Below are positions 14,900 through 21,900 of a stretch of DNA of 26,616 nucleotides, piece by piece. The stretch lies in NCBI GenBank assembly GCA_025997155.1, contig BNUF01000014.1:1-26616 (forward strand), written 5' to 3'. Made by a program: the position numbers and the translations under genes. The stretch is from Clostridia bacterium (GTDB lineage: Bacteria > Bacillota > Clostridia > Lachnospirales > WQUN01). Numbering within the stretch: position 1 is the first letter of the stretch; each line of letters begins with the position of its first letter. Below the pieces are notes generated by a model that was not told where the DNA came from, did not search any database, and saw only the letters and a list, made by a program, of their open reading frames with translations.

Positions 14900-16473
14900 T
14901 ATACACCTACTCGTTTTTTCTTAACGACCGCCTTTATCCCAAAAACTTCCTGAAACAAAACGCGCTTTTCGTTGAAACTGAATATCTCAAGGTCAATGTT
15001 TTTGTCGGTCGATATCGTGATTATGCACTCCGCGTCGGAGAAGTCGATTTCAATGTCGCCAAACTTCTGCTCGTGACTCCCGTCAAGACTGTCGGCGATT
15101 TTGAGTATCGCCGTCAGTTTGGAGATAAGCACCCGCGTGTCCGTCTTGAGTTCGGCGTAAAACAAATCCGACATAGAGGGGTTGCGTGTCGAGTGGTAGC
15201 GCGAAATTTGGGCGGTGATTTTTTTCTCGAGTTCGCTAAGCCCTATGATTTCCGAACCCTCGATGATTTCCTGCGAGTGTTTGGCGTGGTGCTTTATGTT
15301 AATGAATTTGCCTATGTCGTGGAGAATTGACGCGCTCTGGAGGAGCAGTCTCTCGCGTTTGCCCATTCCGTGTAATTTTTTCATTTTGTCAAAAATCTTC
15401 AGCGCGAATTTCTCGACAAGCGCGCTATGCGCCTCCATATTTCGGTATTTCGCCGCAAGGACACGCGCACACAGGATTGTGTTTTTGTCAAATTCCTTGC
15501 CGATTTCAAGAAATTTTTCGGGGGACAGCATCTCGAGCATTATCGCGTCTGGGAGGAACACACGCGGCGTGATAATCGTTTTCGCGGAGGTGAGCCGCAC
15601 GAGGTTTGAGTATATGCAAAGCGCGGGGAGCAGTATCTCCGCCTGTTCAAGGGGGAGGTTGTAGTCCTGCGCTATCCTGTTTGTCGTCTTGGGCTTGATT
15701 TTTTCAAACAGTTCGTTGAGTTTTTCGATTTCTATATATGTGAACGGCGTCTCGCTCTTTGCCCCCGTGAGCTGCGCAATCATCGCGATTTCCTGCCCCG
15801 AGGTGATGAAGTGCTTTATGTTTTTCGGGTAGTCGGGGTCGATTATGTGGATAAAACTCCGCAGGTAGTCCTCGACGATTGAGTAAAAATGGGCGGTGCG
15901 GTCCTGTATGTCGCCGAAAAGTTCCGAAACGCGGAGCGAGCCTATGCGGATACTGTCCGCGTAGGCGGACTGCCCGTGTTCCCAGACGGACAAGCCGACG
16001 TTGCCCGACCCCGTGTATACCATAAGCGCGGATTCCTTGATTTGGGGGGAGGCAAGGTACGCCATCAGTTTGTACACGTACAGTTTCTCCTCGGAGTCGT
16101 CGATTACCGTCACGTCAACGCCCGTCTTGATTTTTATCTGGTCGAGAATGTAGTCGCGGTTCGTACTCTCGCGAACGGCGGTAGTCGCCACGACGCGGCA
16201 CTCTTTAACGTCATACGCCTTTGTCAGCGTTATGAAATTTTTGATTATCCCGCAAACTTTTTCCAATTTATCAAAAGATATGCGTCCGTGGGTAAAAGTA
16301 TCCGCGCCGAGACTAAGCGGATAGGAGGCAGATTCCAAAAAATTCATCGTGCCGTTTTTGATTTGCGCAATCCTAAGGCGCGTCTCATTTGAGCCGACAT
16401 CGATTACCGCCGTCACGTCGCCCTTTTTTATTTCGTTCTTTTCGTTTTTCTTCGGCAAGATAATCAGCCCCAT
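14899..16473 (-). CDS. ppx: Ppx/GppA-type exopolyphosphatase with C-terminal HD domain
   Basis: The product is 524 aa. The N-terminal actin-like half has loop 1 VIDVGSNETRLRI (23-35), ATTAVRESTNRDYI and VIDDSEEKL with the expected glutamate (Glu128/129). The HD half (about 335-480) has SILHDIGKF with His385-Asp386 and HHAKHSQEII. The family removes terminal phosphate from polyphosphate or the 5' phosphate of pppGpp. The second phosphate loop, usually DIGGGSxE, here reads VYTGSGNVGL (152-161): the Asp is replaced and the glycine run changed, so phosphatase activity may be weak or altered. ATG at 16473 has a poor ribosome site; a TTG six codons in is an alternative. It is the first gene of the operon, starting about 20 bases after the predicted transcription start. 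Confidence 0.9.
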   Translation of the reverse strand: MGLIILPKKNEKNEIKKGDVTAVIDVGSNETRLRIAQIKNGTMNFLESASYPLSLGADTFTHGRISFDKLEKVCGIIKNFITLTKAYDVKECRVVATTAVRESTNRDYILDQIKIKTGVDVTVIDDSEEKLYVYKLMAYLASPQIKESALMVYTGSGNVGLSVWEHGQSAYADSIRIGSLRVSELFGDIQDRTAHFYSIVEDYLRSFIHIIDPDYPKNIKHFITSGQEIAMIAQLTGAKSETPFTYIEIEKLNELFEKIKPKTTNRIAQDYNLPLEQAEILLPALCIYSNLVRLTSAKTIITPRVFLPDAIMLEMLSPEKFLEIGKEFDKNTILCARVLAAKYRNMEAHSALVEKFALKIFDKMKKLHGMGKRERLLLQSASILHDIGKFINIKHHAKHSQEIIEGSEIIGLSELEKKITAQISRYHSTRNPSMSDLFYAELKTDTRVLISKLTAILKIADSLDGSHEQKFGDIEIDFSDAECIITISTDKNIDLEIFSFNEKRVLFQEVFGIKAVVKKKRVGV

Positions 16474-16499
16474 ATTTCAATATGTATATTTAATATTAT

Positions 16500-16528
16500 A
16501 TAGTATAAACCTTTTATATTCAAGTCAA
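16500..16528 (-). promoter_or_regulatory. Predicted sigma-A promoter of the ppx operon
   Basis: On the minus strand TTGACT (16523-16528), a 17-base spacer and TACTAT (16500-16505). A TATAAT just downstream is at a poorer spacing. It lies between the flagellin terminator and ppx. Confidence 0.6.
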
Positions 16529-16534
16529 AACGAC

Positions 16535-16568
16535 AAAAAAAGAGTGGATTTTTCCGCTCCTTTTTTGT
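16535..16568 (-). terminator. Flagellin terminator, possibly bidirectional
   Basis: GAGCGGA and TCCACTC (plus-strand positions 16553-16559 and 16542-16548) form a stem with one mismatch, flanked on both sides by runs that give a U-tract in either direction. On the plus strand the mismatch becomes a G-U pair. It lies 17-50 bases after the flagellin stop. Confidence 0.7.
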
Positions 16569-16584
16569 AATCTTCTGATATTTT

Positions 16585-17943
16585 TTAACCGAAAAGTTTG
16601 AGTATGGTTTGAGGAGCTTGGTTTGCCTGCGCAATCATAGAAACGCTGGATTGTTGGAGGAAATTCGCCTTTGTGAGGTTCATCATTTCCTTCGCCATAT
16701 CCGCGTCGCGTATGCGTGAACGTGACGCGCTCAGGTTTTCGCTTGTCACGTCAAGGCTCGCTTGGGTGTAGTCGAGACGATTAGACGCCGCGCCAAGTTT
16801 TGCGCGTTCTGTCGTAACGATAGTAAGAGCTCTGTCAATCGCGTCAAGATAGTTTGTCGTGTTGCGTCCCGATTCCTCGCGGAGGTCGAAGTTCGTCTGC
16901 CCCGCGCCGTTGCCGATTCCGAGATGAGCCGTGTTCACGTTGTTTATGGAAAGGTACATACCCTGTCCCGCGTTGGGTCCGATTTGGAAATACAGCCCGC
17001 TCGTTTCCTTGTGGTTTGGGTCTGTGAGGATATCCTGTTCCTCGCGCAGCACCTTGTTGTATCTCGACAGGTCGCCGACAAGAAGGATATTGTCCTTGAG
17101 ACGGGCAAGCGCCTCGCCTTGAAGGTTGTCAAACTTTATGTCGTTGTTCTTGATAGCCGACTCCCACGCGTTAAGAGTATTCATAATCGCGTTAAGTTCC
17201 TCAAGAGAGTCGAAATCCTGTTCAACGGCGGTAGCCGCACCCGCGAAATAGTCCTCAAATACCGCCCCCGAGCCTGCGTTCTCGAACACGTTAAGAACCT
17301 CGTTAAGGCGCGTCGCGTCCTTGGTGATAACTTGGTCAAGAGTTTCCTCAGCGCCGTTGTGGTCAACGTCAACCTGCTGCACGCCGCTGATGGTGGTGAG
17401 GTCGTTGTTGATAGTCGACAAAATGTTTTCGAGGGTGGCGAGGTTGAGGTTGAGCCGCCCCTGAATCTGCCCCAAACGCGCGCTCGTGTCAAGCTGTTCG
17501 CCGTTTAGGAGGGTTTTCTTGTTGTACTCGACACGCGCCGCGGTTTGGTCGATTTCCGTGATAAGCTGGTTGATTTCGTCCTGTATTTTTTGGCGGTCGC
17601 CCGTGTCTGTAGAGGACACGCTCTGCTCGTTCGTATCGTTCGAGGCGTACACAACGAGTTCGCGGATACGCTGGAGCATATCGTCGATAGTCTGCAATCC
17701 GCCCTCGGCGGTCTGAATCAGAGACTGCGCGTCGACGGAGTTTTTGCTCGCCATATCAAGCCCCGCAATTTGCGCGGACATTTTTTCGCTGATAGCGAGT
17801 CCCGCCGCGTCGTCGGAGGCGGTGTTAATTCTCTTGCCCGAGCTAAGCCTTGAGGAAGCGCGGTTCTGAATCGAACCTATGTCCTTCATATTACGATGCG
17901 CGTTTAACGCTAATATATTTGTTTGGATAACTGCGTTTCCCAC
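16585..17943 (-). CDS. fliC: Flagellin
   Basis: The product is 452 aa, the filament subunit exported by the flagellar secretion system. Conserved D0/D1 ends are present: N-terminal TNILALNAHRNM, SSRLSSGKRINTASDDAAGLAI, and LQRIRELVVYASN (about 90-102), the stretch that corresponds to the TLR5-binding and polymerisation surface of other flagellins; C-terminal NRLDYTQASLDVTSENLSASRSRIRDADMA and FLQQSSVSMIAQANQAPQTILKLFG. The middle (about 170-370) is the variable region and has no recognised enzymatic domain. The start is GTG at 17943 behind a strong GGGAGGT. A sigma-28 promoter and a terminator bracket it, so it is a single-gene unit. No other flagellar gene is in the window. Confidence 0.97.
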   Translation of the reverse strand: MGNAVIQTNILALNAHRNMKDIGSIQNRASSRLSSGKRINTASDDAAGLAISEKMSAQIAGLDMASKNSVDAQSLIQTAEGGLQTIDDMLQRIRELVVYASNDTNEQSVSSTDTGDRQKIQDEINQLITEIDQTAARVEYNKKTLLNGEQLDTSARLGQIQGRLNLNLATLENILSTINNDLTTISGVQQVDVDHNGAEETLDQVITKDATRLNEVLNVFENAGSGAVFEDYFAGAATAVEQDFDSLEELNAIMNTLNAWESAIKNNDIKFDNLQGEALARLKDNILLVGDLSRYNKVLREEQDILTDPNHKETSGLYFQIGPNAGQGMYLSINNVNTAHLGIGNGAGQTNFDLREESGRNTTNYLDAIDRALTIVTTERAKLGAASNRLDYTQASLDVTSENLSASRSRIRDADMAKEMMNLTKANFLQQSSVSMIAQANQAPQTILKLFG

Positions 17944-18035
17944 AAATATTACCTCCCTGTAATAATATTTTCGATTCTCTTGTATGAACGGCTAGTATCC
18001 GTACTCCGCCGTGATAATCATCGCCTGTATTTAAA

Positions 18036-18063
18036 TTATCGGCGTATTTTTCAAAAAAGTTTA
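18036..18063 (-). promoter_or_regulatory. Sigma-28 (SigD/FliA) promoter of flagellin
   Basis: Minus-strand TAAACTTT begins at 18063 and GCCGATAA lies at 18036-18043, with 16 bases between TAAA and GCCGATAA. Both match the flagellar sigma factor consensus (TAAA, N15-16, GCCGATAA/T). The -35 is only some 22 bases after the tyrS stop, leaving a leader of about 85 bases before the GTG. Confidence 0.9.
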
Positions 18064-18083
18064 GTAAAATATCACAACTTTTT
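18054..18083 (-). terminator. Weak AT-rich hairpin after tyrS
   Basis: AAAAAGTT and AACTTTTT (plus strand 18054-18061 and 18076-18083) pair perfectly across 14 bases just after the tyrS stop. With only A-T pairs except one G-C, it is a doubtful terminator. It overlaps the -35 of the flagellin promoter, so it could also be a protein site. Confidence 0.3.
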
Positions 18084-18084
18084 A

Positions 18085-19311
18085 TTAAAATTTTACGCGG
18101 TGGAAGGTTTTTTTGCCTTTTTGGAGCATTACGCCCTCTTTTTTGGCGAAATCCGCCTTTTGCAGAACGTGCTCAAAGGAGGTTATCTTAACGCCGTCAG
18201 CTTTTACGCCTCCCTGCTCAAGCAGCCGCCGCCCCTCGCTCTTCGTCTTTATAAGCCCAGTACGCACGAGCAGCTCGACTATATTCACCCCGTTCGCCGC
18301 GTCCTCTTCGGAAAGAATCGTCTCGGGGATACTCCCCGACAACGCGCCGCCCGCGAAAAGCCCCCGCGCCGCCTCCTTTGCCCGCTCCGCCTCCTGCTCG
18401 CCGTGGACGTTCTTTGTCACCTCATACGCCAAAATCTCCTTGACCCTGTTAAGTTCGCTCCCCGCAAACTCCTCGTATCCCGATATTTCCTCAAGCGGGA
18501 GGAACGTAAGCAGTTTAAGGAACCGTATAACGTCCGCGTCGTCTACATTCCGCCAATACTGAAAGAACTCATACGGCGGAGTCTTGTTCGCGTCAAGCCA
18601 CACCGCGCCGTTTTGGCTTTTCCCCATTTTCGTCCCGTCCGATTTCGCCAAAAGCGCGAACGTAATCCCCTGCGCGTCGGCGTTCTCCACGCGGCGGATA
18701 AGTTCCACGCCCGCGATAATGTTCGACCACTGGTCGCGTCCGCCCATTTGCATAACGCAGCCGTAACGGCGGTACAGCTCCAAAAAGTCATACGCCTGAA
18801 GCAGCTGATAGTTAAACTCGAAAAACGACAACCCCCGCTCAAACCGCGTTCGGTACGAGTCCGCCGTAAGCATTTTGTTTACCGAAAAATGCACGCCGTA
18901 TTCGCGTATGAAAGGAAGGTATTTTAGCTCGAGAAGCCAGTCGGCGTTGTCGGCTATAATCGCCTTGCCCTCCGAAACGTCAATGAACTTCGACAACTGC
19001 GCTTTGAAACAATCCACGTTATGAGAAATTTCTTCCGCGGACATTATACGCCGCATTTCCGTCTTGTCCGTCGGGTCGCCCACCATTCCCGTGCCGCCGC
19101 CCATAAGCATTATCGGGATATGCCCCGCCTTTTGCAAATGCGCCATAGCCATAGCCGTAAGGTAATGCCCCACGTGCAGACTGTCCGCCGTCGGGTCAAA
19201 ACCTATGTAAAACTTGATTTTTTGCGAACCGAGAAGCTCCTTTGCCGACTCCTCGTGCGTACATTGCTCAATAAACCCCCTCGCCTTCAGCGTGTCATAT
19301 GCATTTTCCAT
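18085..19311 (-). CDS. tyrS: Tyrosyl-tRNA synthetase
   Basis: The product is 408 aa from ATG at 19311, behind GGGAGTGG; the frame is open 10 codons further but that part has no ribosome site. It charges tRNA-Tyr with tyrosine using ATP. Class I motifs: GFDPTADSLHVGH with HVGH at 46-49, the tyrosine pocket around QLLQAYDFLELY and QMGGRDQWSNI, and the KMSKS loop as KMGKS at 228-232. A C-terminal S4 RNA-binding domain covers about 340-408 (GRRLLEQGGVKADGVKI). It belongs to the bacterial-type TyrS group of about 410-420 aa. It appears monocistronic, with its own promoter near 19434-19461. I looked for a T-box in the ~115-base leader and did not see one. Confidence 0.97.
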   Translation of the reverse strand: MENAYDTLKARGFIEQCTHEESAKELLGSQKIKFYIGFDPTADSLHVGHYLTAMAMAHLQKAGHIPIMLMGGGTGMVGDPTDKTEMRRIMSAEEISHNVDCFKAQLSKFIDVSEGKAIIADNADWLLELKYLPFIREYGVHFSVNKMLTADSYRTRFERGLSFFEFNYQLLQAYDFLELYRRYGCVMQMGGRDQWSNIIAGVELIRRVENADAQGITFALLAKSDGTKMGKSQNGAVWLDANKTPPYEFFQYWRNVDDADVIRFLKLLTFLPLEEISGYEEFAGSELNRVKEILAYEVTKNVHGEQEAERAKEAARGLFAGGALSGSIPETILSEEDAANGVNIVELLVRTGLIKTKSEGRRLLEQGGVKADGVKITSFEHVLQKADFAKKEGVMLQKGKKTFHRVKF

Positions 19312-19433
19312 AAATTTCCACTCCCTCAAAAATATCCTCAATCGGGATTATAAGGTCGATTTACACTATTTTTTCCGTCCAAAATCTCATACCGCCACTT
19401 AATCACGCAAACCAAACCCTTTCGTTAATCTAT

Positions 19434-19461
19434 ATTATACAACATTTTCGCGCTTTGTACA
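19434..19461 (-). promoter_or_regulatory. Predicted promoter of tyrS
   Basis: Minus-strand TATAAT (19434-19439) is preceded, 16 bases upstream, by TGTACA, a 4/6 match to the -35 consensus. This gives a leader of roughly 115 bases, in which no T-box or other known riboswitch is recognisable. Confidence 0.55.
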
Positions 19462-19687
19462 CCTCAATTTTATCTATTCATCTATTCATATTGAAACCTT
19501 AAGCGGAATCTGAAAAAATATAGAAAATACTCGACAATATATATAATGGTACAAGAGGTATCAAACTTTACAAAAATGAGGGGGTTGTATTTATAATCAC
19601 TACAAAAAAGACAAAGGCATATAGTCGACATTTGCTCCTTGTACATATGTTCATAAAATTTAATAAAACCAAAGGTTGTTGATTAGT
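19462..19687. other. Non-coding interval before the small membrane-protein gene
   Basis: It contains a perfect tandem 8-mer TCTATTCA (19473-19480 and 19481-19488), a plus-strand TATAAT (19542-19547) without a convincing -35, and a widely spaced inverted pair GTACAAG (19549-19555) and CTTGTAC (19638-19644). A six-codon ATG frame follows at about 19576. It is probably the leader of the downstream gene. Confidence 0.35.
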
Positions 19688-19957
19688 ATGATTTTTTTAG
19701 TCCTTTTTGTCGTCCTAGTTGTAGGTCTGATTGCTAAGGATTGGCATACCATTTGCGAAGAAAGAAAGTCCAAAAGAACAAAAACCAACAAAACGCCTAC
19801 TTCAACAACGCCCGCAAGCTATATTGGTACGGGGGGATATAGCAATTCTGGTGCGAGTGGATATAGCGATGTTTATAGTGCTTATTATAGCGGTATATGC
19901 AGCGGTATATGCAGCGAGATTGAGGATAATCTTCAAAAAATACTCTCAAAGTTGTGA
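19688..19957 (+). CDS. Small single-pass membrane protein with Tyr/Ser/Gly-rich tail
   Basis: I do not recognise the family. The product is 89 aa from ATG at 19688; AAAGG lies 12 bases upstream, a rather long gap, and in-frame TTG codons at 19676 and 19679 sit too close to it. Residues 2-17 are a hydrophobic helix (IFLVLFVVLVVGLIA). A Lys/Arg-Thr-rich linker (about 28-42) comes next, then a low-complexity stretch with repeated GYS/YSG units ending SGICSGICSEI, and last a short amphipathic helix (EDNLQKILSKL). The repeated ICSG comes from two copies of a 12-base unit (GGTATATGCAGC). It is the only plus-strand gene in the right two-thirds of the window, stands alone between tyrS and lspA, and has lower GC than its neighbours, which suggests recent origin or transfer. 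Confidence 0.55.
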   Translation: MIFLVLFVVLVVGLIAKDWHTICEERKSKRTKTNKTPTSTTPASYIGTGGYSNSGASGYSDVYSAYYSGICSGICSEIEDNLQKILSKL

Positions 19958-20027
19958 TTAATTAAGCATAGTATTTTTTCGCAATGGCGAACACCCTGAT
20001 TATCTAAAATGACAACGCTTTTTTTTG

Positions 20028-20051
20028 GGGGGGTATGTTCACCTCCCTTTT
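20028..20051 (+). terminator. Rho-independent terminator after the small membrane-protein gene
   Basis: GGGGGGT (20028-20034) pairs with ACCTCCC (20041-20047), including one G-U pair, across a 6-base loop, followed by TTTT. It fits only plus-strand transcription, supporting the existence of the upstream small gene. Confidence 0.6.
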
Positions 20052-20096
20052 GACGTATAAACTTGCGGAACAAAGAAATATGAATTGCTTCTCACT

Positions 20097-20582
20097 TCAT
20101 CTTATCCCCTCGTCGTCTTTTACAAAAAATGCCAATAGCGCGGCGAAAGACAGAGTACCGACGACGACATATATATCCGCCAGGTTGAATACGGGGAATT
20201 TCACGAAAACAACGTGTATGAAATCGACGACATACCCTTGACGCACCCTGTCGATGCAGTTCCCGAGCGCCCCCGCGACTATGAGTACAATCGCCCCGCG
20301 CATAAACGAGAAAATCCGCCCTTTTGGCAAATTTCGGTAATATATGATTGCCGCGACTGTGATTGCAAGCGTCAGCACGGCAAAAAACCAGCGTCCGCCC
20401 TGAAAAATCCCGAACGCCGCCCCCGCGTTTTCGACATAGGTAAAACTTAAAACGCCGCTTATAACGGATTTCGTGCCGATACCCATAAGCGTCGCGTCCG
20501 CTATATGTTTTGTGATTTGGTCGAGCGCCACAAGCACCGCCGCGACGACAAGCGTACAGATTGTAAATATCTTTTGTTTCAC
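20097..20582 (-). CDS. lspA: Lipoprotein signal peptidase (signal peptidase II)
   Basis: The product is 161 aa, the normal length, with four hydrophobic helices (about 5-22, 65-81, 94-106, 130-155). It cleaves the signal peptide of lipid-modified prolipoproteins in the cytoplasmic membrane by an aspartyl mechanism. The catalytic aspartates lie in GNCIDRVRQGYVVDFI (Asp120) and FNLADIYV (Asp136); the conserved NAGAAFGIF and DQITK are also present. The start is GTG at 20582 with AGGAG nine bases upstream, which overlaps the aroB stop (TAGGAG). It is last in the pyr-aro operon; pairing with aroB is probably a matter of co-expression only. Confidence 0.95.
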   Translation of the reverse strand: MKQKIFTICTLVVAAVLVALDQITKHIADATLMGIGTKSVISGVLSFTYVENAGAAFGIFQGGRWFFAVLTLAITVAAIIYYRNLPKGRIFSFMRGAIVLIVAGALGNCIDRVRQGYVVDFIHVVFVKFPVFNLADIYVVVGTLSFAALLAFFVKDDEGIR

Positions 20583-20593
20583 AAAACTTGCTC

Positions 20594-21688
20594 CTAACGA
20601 TAATCCATCATATATTGTATTGCGTCAAAAACCGCCTTTTTTGTGGGGTTTTTGTAGATTTGCGCAAAGCCTATGTCTGTAATCAGCACAAAATTCAGTT
20701 CGCCGTTTTTGGTTTTTTTATCTTCAAACATCTTATCATAGAGAAGGTCAGGCGGGTATTCCGAGCTCAGGCGCGAAAGCCCGAAAAATTCCAGAAGTTC
20801 GGTCAAATCGGACAGATAATGGTCTTTTATGTCATACCCCAAGAGTTTCGAGAGATACATTGCGGCGCGGCAACCGTGCATAACGGAATGTCCGTGGGAA
20901 ATCCCGAATCCGCTCAAACTCTCAAGAGAATGTCCGAAAGTATGCCCGAAATTGAGGATTGCGCGAACGCCCGTTTCCTTTTCGTCGGCGGTGACGATTT
21001 TCGCCTTGATACGGCAGGTTCGCGCAATTACTGTCGACAGAGGCGTCTCCTCGCGGTTTCGTATCGCCTCTCGGTTATCGCGGATATACTCGTACAGCTC
21101 AGCGTCCCGAATGAGCGCGGTTTTTATGACCTCGCCCATACCCGCCGAAAATTGCTCGGGGGGAAGGCTCTGTATAGCACTCGTGTTAATGTAGACGAAT
21201 TGCGGCTGATAGAACGCGCCGATTATGTTTTTGCTATTGCCCAAATCCACGCCTGTCTTGCCGCCGACGGAGGAATCCACACAGGCGAGAAGTGTCGTCG
21301 GGAGCTGCACGTAGGGTATCCCGCGCATATATGTCGAGGCGCAAAACCCCGCCACGTCCCCGACCACCCCGCCGCCAAGGGCGAAAATAACGGTTTGCCT
21401 GTCGGCGTGAAACTCCTGAAGCTTGTGGTATAAAGCAATAAGCGTCTCGTGGTTTTTATTCGTCTCCCCCGCGGGGATTACCGCCGCGTAGACATTCGTA
21501 AAAATCCTTAAAAGAAGCTCGCGGATAGAGAAGGTGTACAGACGGTCCACAATTTCATCTGTGATTATGACAGCGGTGTACCCGCAAAGGTTCGTCGTCT
21601 GTATAGCAAACGCCAACTCGTCGTAGGAATTTTTGATGTATATTTGGTATTCTGTAAGCGGGGTTTGCACATATACATTTGCCGCCAT
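20594..21688 (-). CDS. aroB: 3-Dehydroquinate synthase
   Basis: The product is 364 aa. It converts DAHP to 3-dehydroquinate, the second step of the shikimate pathway, using NAD and a metal ion. The glycine-rich NAD loop is ALGGGVVGDVAGFCAS, followed by PTTLLACVDSSVGGKTGVD and NIIGAFYQP. The metal ligands are Glu186 (GMGEVIK), His249 (NFGHTFGH) and His265 (SHGHSV). ATG at 21688 sits behind GAGGTG with a 6-base gap; a GTG three codons earlier lies inside the ribosome site, so I reject it. It is downstream of the palindromic element that separates it from pyrE, 11 bases before lspA. No other aro gene is in the window. Confidence 0.96.
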   Translation of the reverse strand: MAANVYVQTPLTEYQIYIKNSYDELAFAIQTTNLCGYTAVIITDEIVDRLYTFSIRELLLRIFTNVYAAVIPAGETNKNHETLIALYHKLQEFHADRQTVIFALGGGVVGDVAGFCASTYMRGIPYVQLPTTLLACVDSSVGGKTGVDLGNSKNIIGAFYQPQFVYINTSAIQSLPPEQFSAGMGEVIKTALIRDAELYEYIRDNREAIRNREETPLSTVIARTCRIKAKIVTADEKETGVRAILNFGHTFGHSLESLSGFGISHGHSVMHGCRAAMYLSKLLGYDIKDHYLSDLTELLEFFGLSRLSSEYPPDLLYDKMFEDKKTKNGELNFVLITDIGFAQIYKNPTKKAVFDAIQYMMDYR

Positions 21689-21713
21689 ATCTCCCACCTC
21701 TTTTTAATATGTA

Positions 21714-21878
21714 AGAGTCTGTTCAGTATCTCGCTTTTGGAGGATTTTCGAGCAGGTTTTCCGCCTTACAAGGAAGCGGCGACGACGCACACTCCCAAGC
21801 AGTTTGCTAGGAGCCGCTGACGCAGTACGGCGGAAAAGATGCCGAAAAGACCCAAAATGGAGATGCTGAACAGGCTCT
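21714..21878. mobile_element. 165-bp palindromic element (MITE-like) between pyrE and aroB
   Basis: The two ends are imperfect inverted copies: AGAGTCTGTTCAG then TATCTC (from 21714) against the complement AGAGCCTGTTCAG then CATCTC (ending at 21878). Pairing continues inward with small shifts: TTTTGG/CCAAAA, TTTTCG/CGAAAA, then TTTTCCGCC (21757-21765) with GGCGGAAAA (21829-21837), AGCGGC (21775-21780) with GCCGCT (21813-21818), and a tip hairpin AGCA/TGCT. There is no credible protein. It would fold as one long hairpin in the operon transcript. I see no clear target duplication. Its ends (TGAACAGGCTC) resemble the IS5-type end at 114-126. Confidence 0.75.
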
Positions 21879-21900
21879 CTAGCCGTGTAAATACGGCTAG
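21879..21900 (-). terminator. Perfect hairpin across the pyrE stop codon
   Basis: CTAGCCGT (21879-21886) and ACGGCTAG (21893-21900) form an 8-bp perfect stem with a 6-base loop. The pyrE stop TAG is at 21897-21899, inside the stem. No U-run follows in the direction of transcription, so classic termination is unlikely. RNA processing or stability is a better guess. Confidence 0.4.

Noticed and set aside
17923..18927. 334-codon plus-strand open frame opposite tyrS
   Set aside because: It lies antisense to a certain gene, is Arg/Pro/Leu-rich and has no domain; long antisense frames are a by-product of the codon use here.
19312..19433. T-box riboswitch in the tyrS leader
   Set aside because: I looked for the conserved TGGNACCGCG-type T-box and terminator pair on the minus strand and saw neither; the leader is only about 115 bases.
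19976..19996. Small hairpin TTCGC/GCGAA as a terminator
   Set aside because: The stem is 5 bp and no T-run follows on either strand; the hairpin at 20028-20051 is better.
20588..21433. 281-codon plus-strand frame opposite aroB
   Set aside because: Antisense to aroB with all aroB motifs intact; no ribosome site or recognisable product.
21708..21882. Target-site duplication flanking the palindromic element
   Set aside because: The left flank (GTA/TAA) and right flank (TCT/CTA) do not match under the end positions I tried.
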